The position numbers were made by a program, and so were the translations under genes. The notes under the pieces are model-generated. The model was given only the letters and a program-made list of their open reading frames with translations. It searched no databases and was not told where the DNA came from. Of a stretch of 64,000 bases of DNA, positions 1 to 10,157 are shown piece after piece. The stretch is taken from the NCBI RefSeq assembly GCF_002112505.1, contig NZ_NEHW01000008.1:243760-307759 (forward strand). The letters run 5' to 3'. Source of the DNA: Pseudomonas sp. R28(2017). Lineage in GTDB: Bacteria; Pseudomonadota; Gammaproteobacteria; Pseudomonadales; Pseudomonadaceae. Every line of letters begins with the position of its first letter. The stretch's first letter is position 1.

Positions 1-774
1 GCCAATGGCCAGGAACGTGACCCCGCGCAGGCCAGGCGCAGCTTCGAGCTGCTGCGGGCGATCAACGGCAACCCGCCGCCACCCTTGCAGATCGAGCGCC
101 CCGGCCTGCCCGAGGACGGCCACGACTCGCGGACCTGGCAGCTGGGGGTCGGCACCCGCGAGGACCGCGCCTACGCCGAGTACGGCCTGCGCATGGCCTA
201 CCACGACCTCAACGACAATGCCTATGGCTTCCCGCTGGGGGCACAGATCGAGATCCTGCAGCTCAAGGTGCGCCAGTACGAAGGCAACGACTGGCAGGTG
301 CAACGCCTGGACCTGGCCACCATCCGTTCGCTGACGCCGCGCAACGAGCTGCTCAAGCCTTGGTCCTGGCAGGTGGCAGGTGGCCTGGAGCGGGTGCCGG
401 GCAAGCATGACGACGAGGTGCTGGTGAGCCATGTGAATGGCGGTGCCGGTGGTACCTGGCAACTGGCAGATGGCTTGCTGGGCTTCGCCCTGGGCACGGT
501 GCGGGTCGAGCACCACAACGACTTCGCCCAGTTCATCGCCCCGGCGACGGGGTTCAATGGCGGGCTGCTGTGGCGCAACGGCCTGGGCAACATGACCCTG
601 GAGGCCAAGGGCGATTACTTCACCAATGGCGAGGTGCGGCGCAGCGTGAGCCTGAACCAGCAGTGGGAGATCAGCCAGAACCTCGGGGTGAGGTTGAGTG
701 CTTCGCGTGAGTTCAGCCACCTGGCGACGGCGCAGAACGAGGTGATGCTGGAGCTGAAGTGGTATCACTATTGA
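1..774 (+). CDS. DUF4105-type surface protein, C-terminal part (5' truncated)
   Basis: The reading frame is open from the first base, so the window cuts the gene; 257 residues are visible, ending at a TGA. The visible part has alternating polar/hydrophobic strands rich in Gly, Trp and Tyr (for example GGAGGTWQLADGLLGFALG) and ends in an aromatic-rich tail, WYHY. This looks like an outer-membrane or surface beta domain. It resembles the C-terminal half of large Pseudomonas DUF4105-type proteins, whose function is not established. The family assignment is from memory and moderate; the open frame and coding character are clear. It is followed by an 88-bp gap and a lipoprotein gene on the same strand. 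Confidence 0.6.
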   Translation, partial: ANGQERDPAQARRSFELLRAINGNPPPPLQIERPGLPEDGHDSRTWQLGVGTREDRAYAEYGLRMAYHDLNDNAYGFPLGAQIEILQLKVRQYEGNDWQVQRLDLATIRSLTPRNELLKPWSWQVAGGLERVPGKHDDEVLVSHVNGGAGGTWQLADGLLGFALGTVRVEHHNDFAQFIAPATGFNGGLLWRNGLGNMTLEAKGDYFTNGEVRRSVSLNQQWEISQNLGVRLSASREFSHLATAQNEVMLELKWYHY

Positions 775-868
775 TTGTGAACCAACCGACTCTTTGACAC
801 TGTTTTGACAGCTCCCCGACAAATCGCCACCTAGACTTTCCGGTATCTCCCCAAAGGTCCAGGTGGTC

Positions 869-1225
869 ATGTCGCGGTACGGGTTCGGCTTGTGCATTGC
901 GTTGTTGCTGGCGGGTTGCGAAACCACCCACGATCAGATGGTCAACCACGGTTATCCCCCCGCCTACGCCGACGGCTACCAGGCCGGTTGCAGCAGCGGC
1001 CGCCAGGCGGCCGGGCTGATGGTTGGCAATTTCCAGAAAGACGTGCCGCGTTACCTGCACGATCGCCAGTACGAGACCGGCTGGGATGATGGCTTCCGCC
1101 AGTGCCACGCGATGCAGAACAGCGAGGAGCAGCGCCAGTACCATGAGCGCTTCTGGGACGAGCGTGATCGCGAATGGCAGCAGGAGAAAGACCAGGGTGC
1201 CGCACGTGCCTACCGCCGCAATTAG
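869..1225 (+). CDS. small lipoprotein, function unknown
   Basis: A 118-residue protein. The N-terminus is a short basic start, a hydrophobic stretch and the lipobox LLAGC, so it should be lipidated at Cys 17 or so and anchored in a membrane. The mature part is rich in Asp, Tyr, Arg and Gln, with paired Gly-Tyr/Gly-Trp motifs (DGYQAGCSSGR, TGWDDGFRQC) and a charged C-terminal helix. An in-frame GTG six bases upstream is possible, but the ATG at 869 has AGGTGG just ahead of it. I do not recognise the family. The spacing to the GreA/GreB-like gene (69 bp) leaves co-transcription open. Confidence 0.7.
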   Translation: MSRYGFGLCIALLLAGCETTHDQMVNHGYPPAYADGYQAGCSSGRQAAGLMVGNFQKDVPRYLHDRQYETGWDDGFRQCHAMQNSEEQRQYHERFWDERDREWQQEKDQGAARAYRRN

Positions 1226-1293
1226 GTCGCAAACGGGCATCCATTGAAACTGCTGGCCTGTCATGCTGGTCTCCAGCACAAGGAGGCCCTTGC

Positions 1294-1791
1294 ATGAGCC
1301 GAGCATTCGTCAACGAAGACCAGGCCGCCGCCCAAGCCGATCAGCCGGTGGAGCGGCGCGTCAGCGACCAGCCCAACTACGTCACCGCCAGCGGCCTGCG
1401 CCAGCTGCAACAGCGCGTGAGCGAACTGAATGCCTTGCGCAGCGAGTTGCAGGCCCAGGGCGAGCGCGGCGACAAGCAGCGCCTGGCCGATACCGAGCGG
1501 GACCTGCGTTATTTCAGCGCGCGGGTGCAGAGTGCGCAGGTGGTACCGGCGGCGACATCGCGTAGCAAGGTGCAGATCGGTAGCCGGGTACGGTTCGTCG
1601 ATGAGCAGGACCAGGAGCATGTGGTGCAGCTGGTGGGCGAGGATGAGGCGGACGCCGGGCGTGGGATGATCAACTGGGGCTCGCCGCTGGGGCGGGCATT
1701 GCTCGGGGCCGGGCCTGGGGATGAAGTGCTGTGGCGGCGGCCGGCAGGGGATCAGACGATCGAGGTGGTCGAGATCGGCGGTGGGGTGTAG
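1294..1791 (+). CDS. GreA/GreB-family transcription elongation factor-like protein
   Basis: A 165-residue protein beginning MSRAFVNEDQ. Residues about 30-75 form a predicted coiled-coil hairpin (NYVTASGLRQLQQRVSELNALRS pattern), and residues about 85-160 resemble the FKBP-like C-terminal domain of Gre factors (QIGSRVRFVDEQDQEHVVQLVGEDEAD, SPLGRALLGAGPGDEV). Gre factors bind the RNA polymerase secondary channel and rescue backtracked complexes. The N-terminal hairpin is shorter than in housekeeping GreA/GreB, so this may be a Gre-like regulator. The start at 1294 has AGGAGG eight bases upstream; an in-frame ATG at 1174 lies inside the preceding gene and is rejected. A strong hairpin terminator follows. 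Confidence 0.8.
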   Translation: MSRAFVNEDQAAAQADQPVERRVSDQPNYVTASGLRQLQQRVSELNALRSELQAQGERGDKQRLADTERDLRYFSARVQSAQVVPAATSRSKVQIGSRVRFVDEQDQEHVVQLVGEDEADAGRGMINWGSPLGRALLGAGPGDEVLWRRPAGDQTIEVVEIGGGV

Positions 1792-1814
1792 GGGGCCGCA
1801 AAACGGCCCCCTAC
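1788..1814. terminator. bidirectional terminator between gre-like gene and gdhA
   Basis: A perfect 11-bp stem GTAGGGGGCCG / CGGCCCCCTAC with a CAAAA loop lies between the convergent gene ends and overlaps the upstream stop codon region. It lacks a long T-run, but is well placed to separate the two convergent transcripts. Confidence 0.65.
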
Positions 1815-1823
1815 AGTGTCGGA

Positions 1824-3173
<1,350 letters not shown>

Positions 3174-3307
3174 CTCACCAAGAGGATTGGACTTATTGGT
3201 TTTTTCCGAAATGTACCAAGAAGCAATCGCACCGGAATAGGGCGAAATGTCGTTTTTATGAAATTATTTGGTGCGTTTTATATAAATGTATACAAAATCA
3301 CCCTCGG

Positions 3308-3402
3308 CGCGGCCTGCTTCGCGGGCATGCCCGCCCCCACAGGATCCTAGTAACTTCAAAGGCAGCGCTGTACTTGTGGGAGCGGGCTCGCCCGCGAATG
3401 AA
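3308..3402. repeat. REP pair (BIME)
   Basis: Two opposed copies of the P. putida-type REP palindrome (CGCGGGCATGCCCGC and GTGGGAGCGGGCTCGCCCGCG) lie between divergent-end sequences of gdhA's promoter and ettA's terminator. Confidence 0.85.
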
Positions 3403-3431
3403 GCCAACCTCACTTTCCAGCCAGGCACAAA

Positions 3432-3455
3432 AATGGGGCCACTGAGGGCCCCATT
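3432..3455 (-). terminator. ettA terminator
   Basis: Read on the minus strand: GGGGCC stem, CTCAGT loop, GGCCCC, then ATTTTTG. It lies just after the ettA stop codon. Confidence 0.8.
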
Positions 3456-3476
3456 CTTGTGCATCAGAAGACCGGC

Positions 3477-5144
3477 TTACTGGGCCAGCTTCTTGTGCCG
3501 TACACGGTGCGGCTGGGCAGCAGCGTCGCCCAGGCGCTTCTTGCGGTCGGCTTCGTACTCGGTGTAGTTGCCCTCGAAGAACACCACGTTCGAGTCGTCT
3601 TCGTACGCCAGGATGTGAGTGGCCACACGGTCCAGGAACCAACGGTCGTGGGAAATCACGATGGCGGCGCCCGGGAAGTCCAGCAGGGCTTCTTCCAGGG
3701 AACGCAGGGTTTCGACGTCGAGGTCGTTGGACGGTTCGTCGAGCAGCAGGACGTTACCGCCCTCCTTCAGGGTCAGGGCCAGGTGCAGGCGGCCACGCTC
3801 ACCACCGGACAGGTCCTTGACGAACTTCTGCTGGTCGCCGCCCTTGAAGTTGAAGCGGCCGACGTAGGTACGCGACGGGATCTCGTAGTTACCGATGCGG
3901 ATCTGGTCGGAACCGTCGGAGATCTGCTGGAACACGGTCTTGGAACCGTCGAGGTCTTCACGGCTCTGGTCCACGCAGGCCAGCTGCACGGTTTCGCCGA
4001 TCTCGATGCTGCCCGAGTCCGGTTGTTCCTTGCCCATCAGCATGCGGAACAGGGTCGACTTACCGGCACCGTTACCACCGATCACGCCGACGATGGCACC
4101 CTTCGGCATGGCGAACGACAGGTTGTCGATCAGCACGCGGTCGCCATAGCCCTTGGTGACGTTCTTGAACTCGATGACCTTGTCGCCCAGGCGCGGACCG
4201 GCCGGGATGTAGATCTCGTTGGTTTCGCTGCGCTTCTGGAATTCCTGCGACTGCATTTCTTCGAAACGCTGCAGACGGGCCTTGGACTTGGACTGGCGGG
4301 CCTTGGCGCCTTTGCGCACCCACTCCAGTTCCTCTTTCATGGCCTTCTCATGGGCGCTCTGCTGCTTGGATTCCTGCGCCAGGCGCTCCGACTTGGCTTC
4401 CAGCCAGCCCGAGTAGTTGCCTTCGTACGGGATGCCAGCGCCGCGGTCCAGTTCGAGGATCCAGCCAGCGACATTGTCGAGGAAGTAACGGTCGTGGGTG
4501 ATCGCTACCACGGTGCCCGGGAAGTCGTGCAGGAAGCGCTCCAGCCAGGCAACCGAGTCGGCATCCAGGTGGTTGGTCGGTTCGTCGAGCAGCAGCATGT
4601 CGGGGGCCGACAGCAGCAGGCGGCACAGGGCCACACGGCGCTTCTCACCACCGGACAGGTGTTCGATGCGGGCATCCCAGGCCGGCAGGCGCAGGGCGTC
4701 GGCGGCTACGTCCAGCTGACGCTCCAGGTTGTGGCCGTCGGCGGCCTGCAGAATGGCTTCGAGCTTGGCCTGTTCGGCGGCCAGCTTGTCGAAGTCGGCA
4801 TCCGGCTCGGCGTAGGCGGCGTAGACCTCGTCCAGGCGAGCCTGGGCGTCCTTGATCACGCTGACCGCTTCCTCGACCACTTCACGCACGGACTTGTTAG
4901 GGTCCAGTTGTGGTTCCTGCGGCAGGTAACCCACGTTGATGTCGGGCATCGGACGGGCTTCGCCGTCGAATTCCTTGTCGACGCCCGCCATGATCCGCAG
5001 CAGGGTCGATTTACCGGCGCCGTTCAGGCCGAGCACGCCGATCTTGGCGCCAGGGAAGAACGACAGGGAAATATTCTTGAGAATTTCCCGCTTCGGCGGC
5101 ACGACCTTGCTCAGCCGATGCATGGTGTAGACGTATTGAGCCAA
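3477..5144 (-). CDS. ettA: energy-dependent translational throttle protein EttA (ABC-F)
   Basis: A soluble ABC-F ATPase with two nucleotide-binding domains and no membrane segments. It binds the ribosomal E site and gates the first elongation steps according to the ATP/ADP ratio. Visible: Walker A GLNGAGKST and GGNGAGKST, signatures LSGGEKRR and LSGGERGR, Walker B LLLDEPTNHLD and LLLDEPSNDLD, and the linker arm ELEWVRKGAKARQSKSKARLQRFE. I place the start at the TTG at 5144 (MAQYVYTMHR), because this matches E. coli EttA (MAQFVYTMHR, 555 aa) exactly in length and has AGAGGG seven bases upstream. A TTG six bases further upstream would add two residues. The non-ATG start may keep expression low. 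Confidence 0.93.
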   Translation of the reverse strand: MAQYVYTMHRLSKVVPPKREILKNISLSFFPGAKIGVLGLNGAGKSTLLRIMAGVDKEFDGEARPMPDINVGYLPQEPQLDPNKSVREVVEEAVSVIKDAQARLDEVYAAYAEPDADFDKLAAEQAKLEAILQAADGHNLERQLDVAADALRLPAWDARIEHLSGGEKRRVALCRLLLSAPDMLLLDEPTNHLDADSVAWLERFLHDFPGTVVAITHDRYFLDNVAGWILELDRGAGIPYEGNYSGWLEAKSERLAQESKQQSAHEKAMKEELEWVRKGAKARQSKSKARLQRFEEMQSQEFQKRSETNEIYIPAGPRLGDKVIEFKNVTKGYGDRVLIDNLSFAMPKGAIVGVIGGNGAGKSTLFRMLMGKEQPDSGSIEIGETVQLACVDQSREDLDGSKTVFQQISDGSDQIRIGNYEIPSRTYVGRFNFKGGDQQKFVKDLSGGERGRLHLALTLKEGGNVLLLDEPSNDLDVETLRSLEEALLDFPGAAIVISHDRWFLDRVATHILAYEDDSNVVFFEGNYTEYEADRKKRLGDAAAQPHRVRHKKLAQ

Positions 5145-5330
5145 AACCAAGCCCTCTAATCAGATAGGTAAAGACATCGACGATCGCCCCGGCGGTATGG
5201 CCAGGGGGATGTGTTTACGGGGTGTATTGAACAAAGTCGACCATTCTACGCCAACGCGCGGCGTTGCACAGGGTGGTCGGATGGCGGGGTGGGATCGTTG
5301 TGATCCTGGGAGGCTTTTGTTGCCTGTGAC

Positions 5331-5424
5331 GGCCTCTTCGCGGGCAAGCCCGCTCCCACAGGGATAACACCACATTCAAGGCTGTGGAGATTCCTGTGGG
5401 AGCGGGCTTGCCTGCGAAAGGGCC
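5331..5424. repeat. REP pair (BIME)
   Basis: Inverted pair of REP palindromes (TTCGCGGGCAAGCCCGCTCC and GGGAGCGGGCTTGCCTGCGA) separated by about 35 bp. It sits between ettA and the small Cys-containing gene. Confidence 0.88.
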
Positions 5425-5444
5425 GGTAAAGCGGCCGAGATGGC

Positions 5445-5891
5445 TCAGACGTGGCGCTGTTTGCCAGCCTTGCCCCGCGGCAACCGGCAACGGTCGCTCT
5501 GCTCGGCCAGGCGCGCAGCATAAGCGGCCTTGACGCTGAAACCACCACTGCGGGCCGGTTGCTCGTCAACCTTGGCAGGCTGGGCAGGCTTGGCTGCGGC
5601 AGGCGTGCTCACGACCTTGCCAGCAGACTTGGCGGCAACGGTGGCCGGCGCTGCGTCTACCACAGGCGCTGCCGCCTTGGCGGTCTTGCGCAGTTCAGCC
5701 AGCGATGGCGTCTTGTTTTTCGACGCTGCGGCCGCGTCTGGTTTGACCAGCGAACGCTGGCACGATTTGCAGGATACGTCCGCGGTCACGGCAGTGCTGA
5801 CAAGGGTCTGACTGCTGCGCCCACAGGCGGAATCGAGGCCATTGGTGGAAAAGTGAGTAACCAAAACCGAACATCTCCGATGCGTTGTCAT
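5445..5891 (-). CDS. small Ala/Lys-rich protein with Cys motifs, unknown
   Basis: 148 residues if started at MTTHRRCS (5891); an in-frame ATG at 5906 would add five residues, and neither has a strong ribosome-binding site. The N-terminal third has Cys at CGRSS and the pair CKSC, which could form a small zinc ribbon. The rest is a low-complexity Ala/Pro/Lys segment and a basic tail (RCRLPRGKAGKQRHV). I do not recognise a function. It is divergent from morA, and a hypothetical gene in this position is what I recall from P. putida genomes. Confidence 0.55.
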   Translation of the reverse strand: MTTHRRCSVLVTHFSTNGLDSACGRSSQTLVSTAVTADVSCKSCQRSLVKPDAAAASKNKTPSLAELRKTAKAAAPVVDAAPATVAAKSAGKVVSTPAAAKPAQPAKVDEQPARSGGFSVKAAYAARLAEQSDRCRLPRGKAGKQRHV

Positions 5892-6124
5892 TGAAGCGGG
5901 CGGCATTCTCGCACAGGATGCAAGGTCTTGCCGAACGGGCCGGCATCACCACGACCACTGGCGCCGGACAATCGGGCTGGCACATTGCCATAATCACAGG
6001 CATGCTAGCCCGTTCGGATGCACGGCTTTATAGTGCGCGGCCGCGGTCCAGGCCTGTGCAGATACCGGCACACACCGTGCATATTTCCTCCCTGCCATCG
6101 CCAGCCCAATCGCAGGACCAACGC

Positions 6125-9100
6125 TTGACCAATCTCAATCATCCGACTCTGCTGCGCCCCGCTTCGCCGGCCCCAGTCGCTTCGCTGCGTGGTTCGGTCA
6201 AAGGTGCGCTGGCCCTGCTGGCCCTGATCCTGCTGGGTTTGCTGCTGTGGCAGCTGTTTTCGCAGTTCCGCCACACCCAGGCCGACCAGCGTCAGCTGAA
6301 CCTGGACGCCAGCGCCGAACTGGCCGACCACCTGAGCCTGAACATGGCGCTCAAGGCCCAGCAGGCCGTCAACGTGGTGCAGCCCTACGTCAATGCACCG
6401 ACGCCTGCCGCCCTGCCGAGCCTGCTGGCGACCCTGCGCGAGCGCCTGCCCGCCCTGCGCGACCTGGCCTGGCTGGGCCCTGCCGGGCAGCTGCGCAGCG
6501 ACAGCCTGGCCGGCAGCCCCGACCGCCAGCTGATTGACGAACTGGTCGGGCTGAACCAGGGCCGCAACTACTTCTTCGCCAACGCGGCGGACAACCGCAC
6601 CGTCTACCTGCTGCTGCGCCAGACGGCCGAACAGGATCGCGGCTACTGGCTGCTGCGCCTGTCACCTGAGTATTACCAGGCGCTCACCGTGCACCTGGAC
6701 GGCCCCGGCCACCCGCTCTGGCTGCTGGAAAACAGCCGCAGCGGGGAGGTACTGGAGCGCCACGCCCCGGTACAGACCAGCGGTGAACCGCTGCAAAGCG
6801 TGATGCTCGCCTTCATCGACAACAGCGCCTGGCAATTGCGTGGCCTGTTCGACGCCGGCCTGGCCCGGCAGAAGCTGCTGCCGGCGCTGATCGGCAAATG
6901 CCTGCTGGCGCTGTTCTGCGCCCTGCTGCCGGTGCTGGCGCTGATCAACATGCGCCGCCGCCAGCGCGCCCTGCAGGAAGACCGCCGGCGCTACCAGGAA
7001 ATCTTCGAGGGCACGGGCGTGGCCTTGTGCGTGCTCGACCTGTCGAGCCTGCCCGGCCAGCTCGACCGCTACCACCTGCGCAACCTGGCCGGGCTCAAGC
7101 AGAGCCTGGCGCTGGACCCCAGCCTGCGCCGCTCACTGCTGCTGGAGCTGAAGATCACCGAGATCAACCAGGTAGCGCGCCAGCTGCTCAACGTCGAGTG
7201 CCACGAAGGCGCCTGGCAACGGCTGATCGATGGCAGCGGCGATGGCCGCGACAGCGTCGGCATGCAGCTGATCGACGCGCTGATCGAACAGCGCCCGTCG
7301 CTGGAACTGGAGGTGCGCCTGCCCGCGCCGCTGGGCGGCGAGTTGCACCTGTGGCTGATGGCACGCCTGCCGCAACAGCGCCGCGACTACCAGGCCGTGA
7401 TCCTGAGCATCAGCGACATCACCAGCCGCAAGCAGGTGGAGCTGTCGCTGCTGGAGCGCGAGAGCTTCTGGTCCGACGTGGTGCGCACCGTGCCCGACCA
7501 GCTGTACGTGCAGGACGTGCTCAGCCAGCGGATGATCTTCAGCAACCGCCACCTCGGCCAGACCCTCGGCTATGACCGCACCGAGCTGGCGCAGATGGGC
7601 GACCGCTTCTGGGAACTGCTGCTGCACCCCGAAGACGCCGCGCACTACCAGGCCTTGCGCCAGCAACAGCGAGACAGTGCTCACAGCCAGTCGCTGCATA
7701 CGCAACTGCGCTTCCGCCACCGCGACGGCGGCTGGCGCTGCTACGATATCCGCGAACAGGTGCTGACCCGTGACGAGGATGGCCTGGTCACACGCATCAT
7801 CGGCGTGGGCAAGGATGTCACCGTACAGATCGAGGCAAGCCAGTCGCTGCGCGACAGCGAGCAGCGCTACCGCATGCTCGCCGAGAGCATCAGCGACGTG
7901 ATCTTCTCCACCGACAGCCGCCTGCAACTCAACTACCTAAGCCCCTCGGTGCAAGCGGTGCTGGGCTACCAGGCCGACTGGATCTTCGACAACGGCTGGC
8001 AGTCGATCATCGCCAACCCGTCCCAGCTCACCGGCATCTACAGCCTGATGGAGCGGGTCAGCAAGGCCATGGGCGACAGCGAGCAACTGGCGCAACTGCG
8101 CAGCCAGCTGCCGACGCAACTGTTCCTGTTCGATTGCCTGCGCGCCGATGGCCGCAAGATCCCCATCGAACTGCGCCTGGTACTGGTGTGGGACGACCAG
8201 CAACGCTTCGAGGGTGTGCTCGGCGTGGGCCGCGACATCAGCCAGCAACGCCGTGCGGAAAAAGACCTGCGCATGGCCGCGACGGTGTTCGAACACTCCA
8301 CCTCGGCGATCCTCATCACCGACCCGGCCGGCTACATCGTGCAGGCCAACGAAGCGTTCAGCCGGGTCAGTGGCTACGCGGTCAGCGACGTGCTCGACCA
8401 GCTGCCAGCCATGCTGGTGGTCGAGGACCAGCAGCAAAGCCACCTGCGCTACGTGCTAAAACAACTGCACCAGCGCGGCAGCTGGGAAGGCGAAGTGTGG
8501 CTCAAGCGCCGCGACGGCGATCATTACCCGGCCTGGGTCGGCATTACCGCGGTGCTCGACGACGAAGGCGACCTGGCCAGCTATGTGTGCTTCTTCACCG
8601 ACATCAGCGAGCGCAAGGCCAGCGAACAACGCATCCACCGCCTGGCCTACTACGACGCCCTGACCCACCTGCCCAACCGCACGCTGTTCCAGGACCGCCT
8701 GCACACCGCGCTGCAGCAGGCCGAGCGGCAGAAGTCGTGGGTGGTGCTGATGTTCCTCGACCTCGACCGCTTCAAGCCGATCAACGACTCCCTCGGCCAC
8801 GCCGCAGGCGACCGCATGCTCAAGGACATGGCCCTGCGCCTGCTGGCCTGCGTCGACGACGACGACACCGTGGCGCGCATGGGCGGCGACGAATTCACCC
8901 TGCTGCTGCAGCCGCGCGCCACCCGCGAGATGGCCCTGAACCGCGCCATCCACGTGGCCGAGAACATTCTTGGCAGCCTGGTGCGGCCGTTCGTGCTGGA
9001 AGGCCGCGAGTTCTTCGTCACGGCCAGTATCGGCATCGCCCTCAGCCCGCAGGACGGCAACGAGCTGAGCCAGCTGATGAAGAACGCCGACACCGCCATG

Positions 9101-9955
9101 TACCACGCCAAGGAGCGCGGCAAGAACAACTTCCAGTTCTACCAGACCGAAATGAACGCCAGCGCCCTGGAGCGCCTGGAACTGGAAAGCGACCTGCGCC
9201 ATGCGCTGGAACAGAACGAATTCATCCTCTACTACCAGCCGCAGTTCAGCGGTGACGGCAAGCGCCTGACCGGTGCCGAGGCGCTGCTGCGCTGGCGCCA
9301 CCCGACCCGTGGCCTGGTGCCGCCGGGTGACTTCATCCCGGTCATCGAAGAGCTGGGCCTGGTGGTGGATGTCGGCGACTGGGTGCTGCGCGAGGCCAGC
9401 CGCCAGCTCAAGGTCTGGCACAAGAACAAGGTGCGCGTGCCGAAGGTGTCGGTGAACATCTCGGCGCGGCAGTTCTCCGACGGCCAGCTGGGCACGCGGA
9501 TCGCCACCATCCTCGAGGAAACCGGCCTGCCACCGGCGTGCCTGGAGCTGGAGCTGACCGAAAGCATCCTGATGCGCGAGGTCAACGAGGCGCTGCAGAT
9601 TCTTGCCAGCCTGAAGAACCTCGGCCTGAGCATCGCGGTCGACGACTTCGGCACCGGTTACTCGTCGCTCAACTACCTCAAGCAGTTCCCGATCGACGTG
9701 CTGAAGATCGACCGCACCTTCGTCGACGGCCTGCCCGAGGGCGAGCAGGACGCGCAGATCGCCCGGGCGATCATCGCCATGGCCCACAGCCTCAACCTGG
9801 CGGTGATCGCCGAGGGCGTTGAGACCCATGAGCAGCTGGAGTTCCTGCGCGAGCATGGCTGTGACGAGGTGCAGGGCTACCTGTTCGGGCGGCCGATGCC
9901 GGCCAACCAGTTCGAGGCGCAGTTCGCCAACCAGACCCTGTTCATGTTCCAGTGA
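6125..9955 (+). CDS. morA: c-di-GMP regulator MorA (TM-PAS-GGDEF-EAL)
   Basis: A large inner-membrane sensor. One membrane segment near residues 24-45 (GALALLALILLGLLLWQLF) and a second near 250-275 (LLALFCALLPVLALIN) flank a periplasmic domain of about 200 residues. Several PAS domains follow (about 290-860), then a GGDEF domain with intact RMGGDEF, then an EAL domain with intact EALLRWRHP, DDFGTGYSSL and AEGVETHEQ. Both diguanylate cyclase and phosphodiesterase motifs are complete, so either activity is possible. Orthologues next to glyA control flagellar development and biofilm formation in Pseudomonas. The frame is open upstream to 5885; TTG 6125 (MTNLNHPTLLRP) fits a short cytoplasmic N-terminus, and ATG 6002 is the alternative. 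Confidence 0.88.
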   Translation: MTNLNHPTLLRPASPAPVASLRGSVKGALALLALILLGLLLWQLFSQFRHTQADQRQLNLDASAELADHLSLNMALKAQQAVNVVQPYVNAPTPAALPSLLATLRERLPALRDLAWLGPAGQLRSDSLAGSPDRQLIDELVGLNQGRNYFFANAADNRTVYLLLRQTAEQDRGYWLLRLSPEYYQALTVHLDGPGHPLWLLENSRSGEVLERHAPVQTSGEPLQSVMLAFIDNSAWQLRGLFDAGLARQKLLPALIGKCLLALFCALLPVLALINMRRRQRALQEDRRRYQEIFEGTGVALCVLDLSSLPGQLDRYHLRNLAGLKQSLALDPSLRRSLLLELKITEINQVARQLLNVECHEGAWQRLIDGSGDGRDSVGMQLIDALIEQRPSLELEVRLPAPLGGELHLWLMARLPQQRRDYQAVILSISDITSRKQVELSLLERESFWSDVVRTVPDQLYVQDVLSQRMIFSNRHLGQTLGYDRTELAQMGDRFWELLLHPEDAAHYQALRQQQRDSAHSQSLHTQLRFRHRDGGWRCYDIREQVLTRDEDGLVTRIIGVGKDVTVQIEASQSLRDSEQRYRMLAESISDVIFSTDSRLQLNYLSPSVQAVLGYQADWIFDNGWQSIIANPSQLTGIYSLMERVSKAMGDSEQLAQLRSQLPTQLFLFDCLRADGRKIPIELRLVLVWDDQQRFEGVLGVGRDISQQRRAEKDLRMAATVFEHSTSAILITDPAGYIVQANEAFSRVSGYAVSDVLDQLPAMLVVEDQQQSHLRYVLKQLHQRGSWEGEVWLKRRDGDHYPAWVGITAVLDDEGDLASYVCFFTDISERKASEQRIHRLAYYDALTHLPNRTLFQDRLHTALQQAERQKSWVVLMFLDLDRFKPINDSLGHAAGDRMLKDMALRLLACVDDDDTVARMGGDEFTLLLQPRATREMALNRAIHVAENILGSLVRPFVLEGREFFVTASIGIALSPQDGNELSQLMKNADTAMYHAKERGKNNFQFYQTEMNASALERLELESDLRHALEQNEFILYYQPQFSGDGKRLTGAEALLRWRHPTRGLVPPGDFIPVIEELGLVVDVGDWVLREASRQLKVWHKNKVRVPKVSVNISARQFSDGQLGTRIATILEETGLPPACLELELTESILMREVNEALQILASLKNLGLSIAVDDFGTGYSSLNYLKQFPIDVLKIDRTFVDGLPEGEQDAQIARAIIAMAHSLNLAVIAEGVETHEQLEFLREHGCDEVQGYLFGRPMPANQFEAQFANQTLFMFQ

Positions 9956-9966
9956 TGACGCCCTCC

Positions 9967-9992
9967 CTGTGGGAGCGGGCCCGTCACAGCTG
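9967..9992. repeat. single REP half-element
   Basis: CTGTGGGAGCGGGCCCGTC, a truncated REP palindrome, lies just after the morA stop codon. Confidence 0.6.
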
Positions 9993-10157
9993 AAATTCGG
10001 GCCGGGAAAATGGACCTTCGAGTCAACTCCAGCCCAGACACGGCGCGGGATGCAACATGAAGCCCATTGGTCCGCGACTTGATGCCAGTTCATATGCCAG
10101 GCGCGGATCAATCGGTTAGAATGCCCCCCCAAATTACCCCGATCCTTGAGGACCGCC

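Noticed and set aside
794..837. TTGACA-like elements upstream of the lipoprotein gene
   Set aside because: The only plausible -10 (TAGACT) is 21 bp away, too far for a confident sigma-70 promoter.
1174..1293. Upstream extension of the GreA/GreB-like frame
   Set aside because: Overlaps the lipoprotein gene and the AGGAGG site lies just before ATG 1294.
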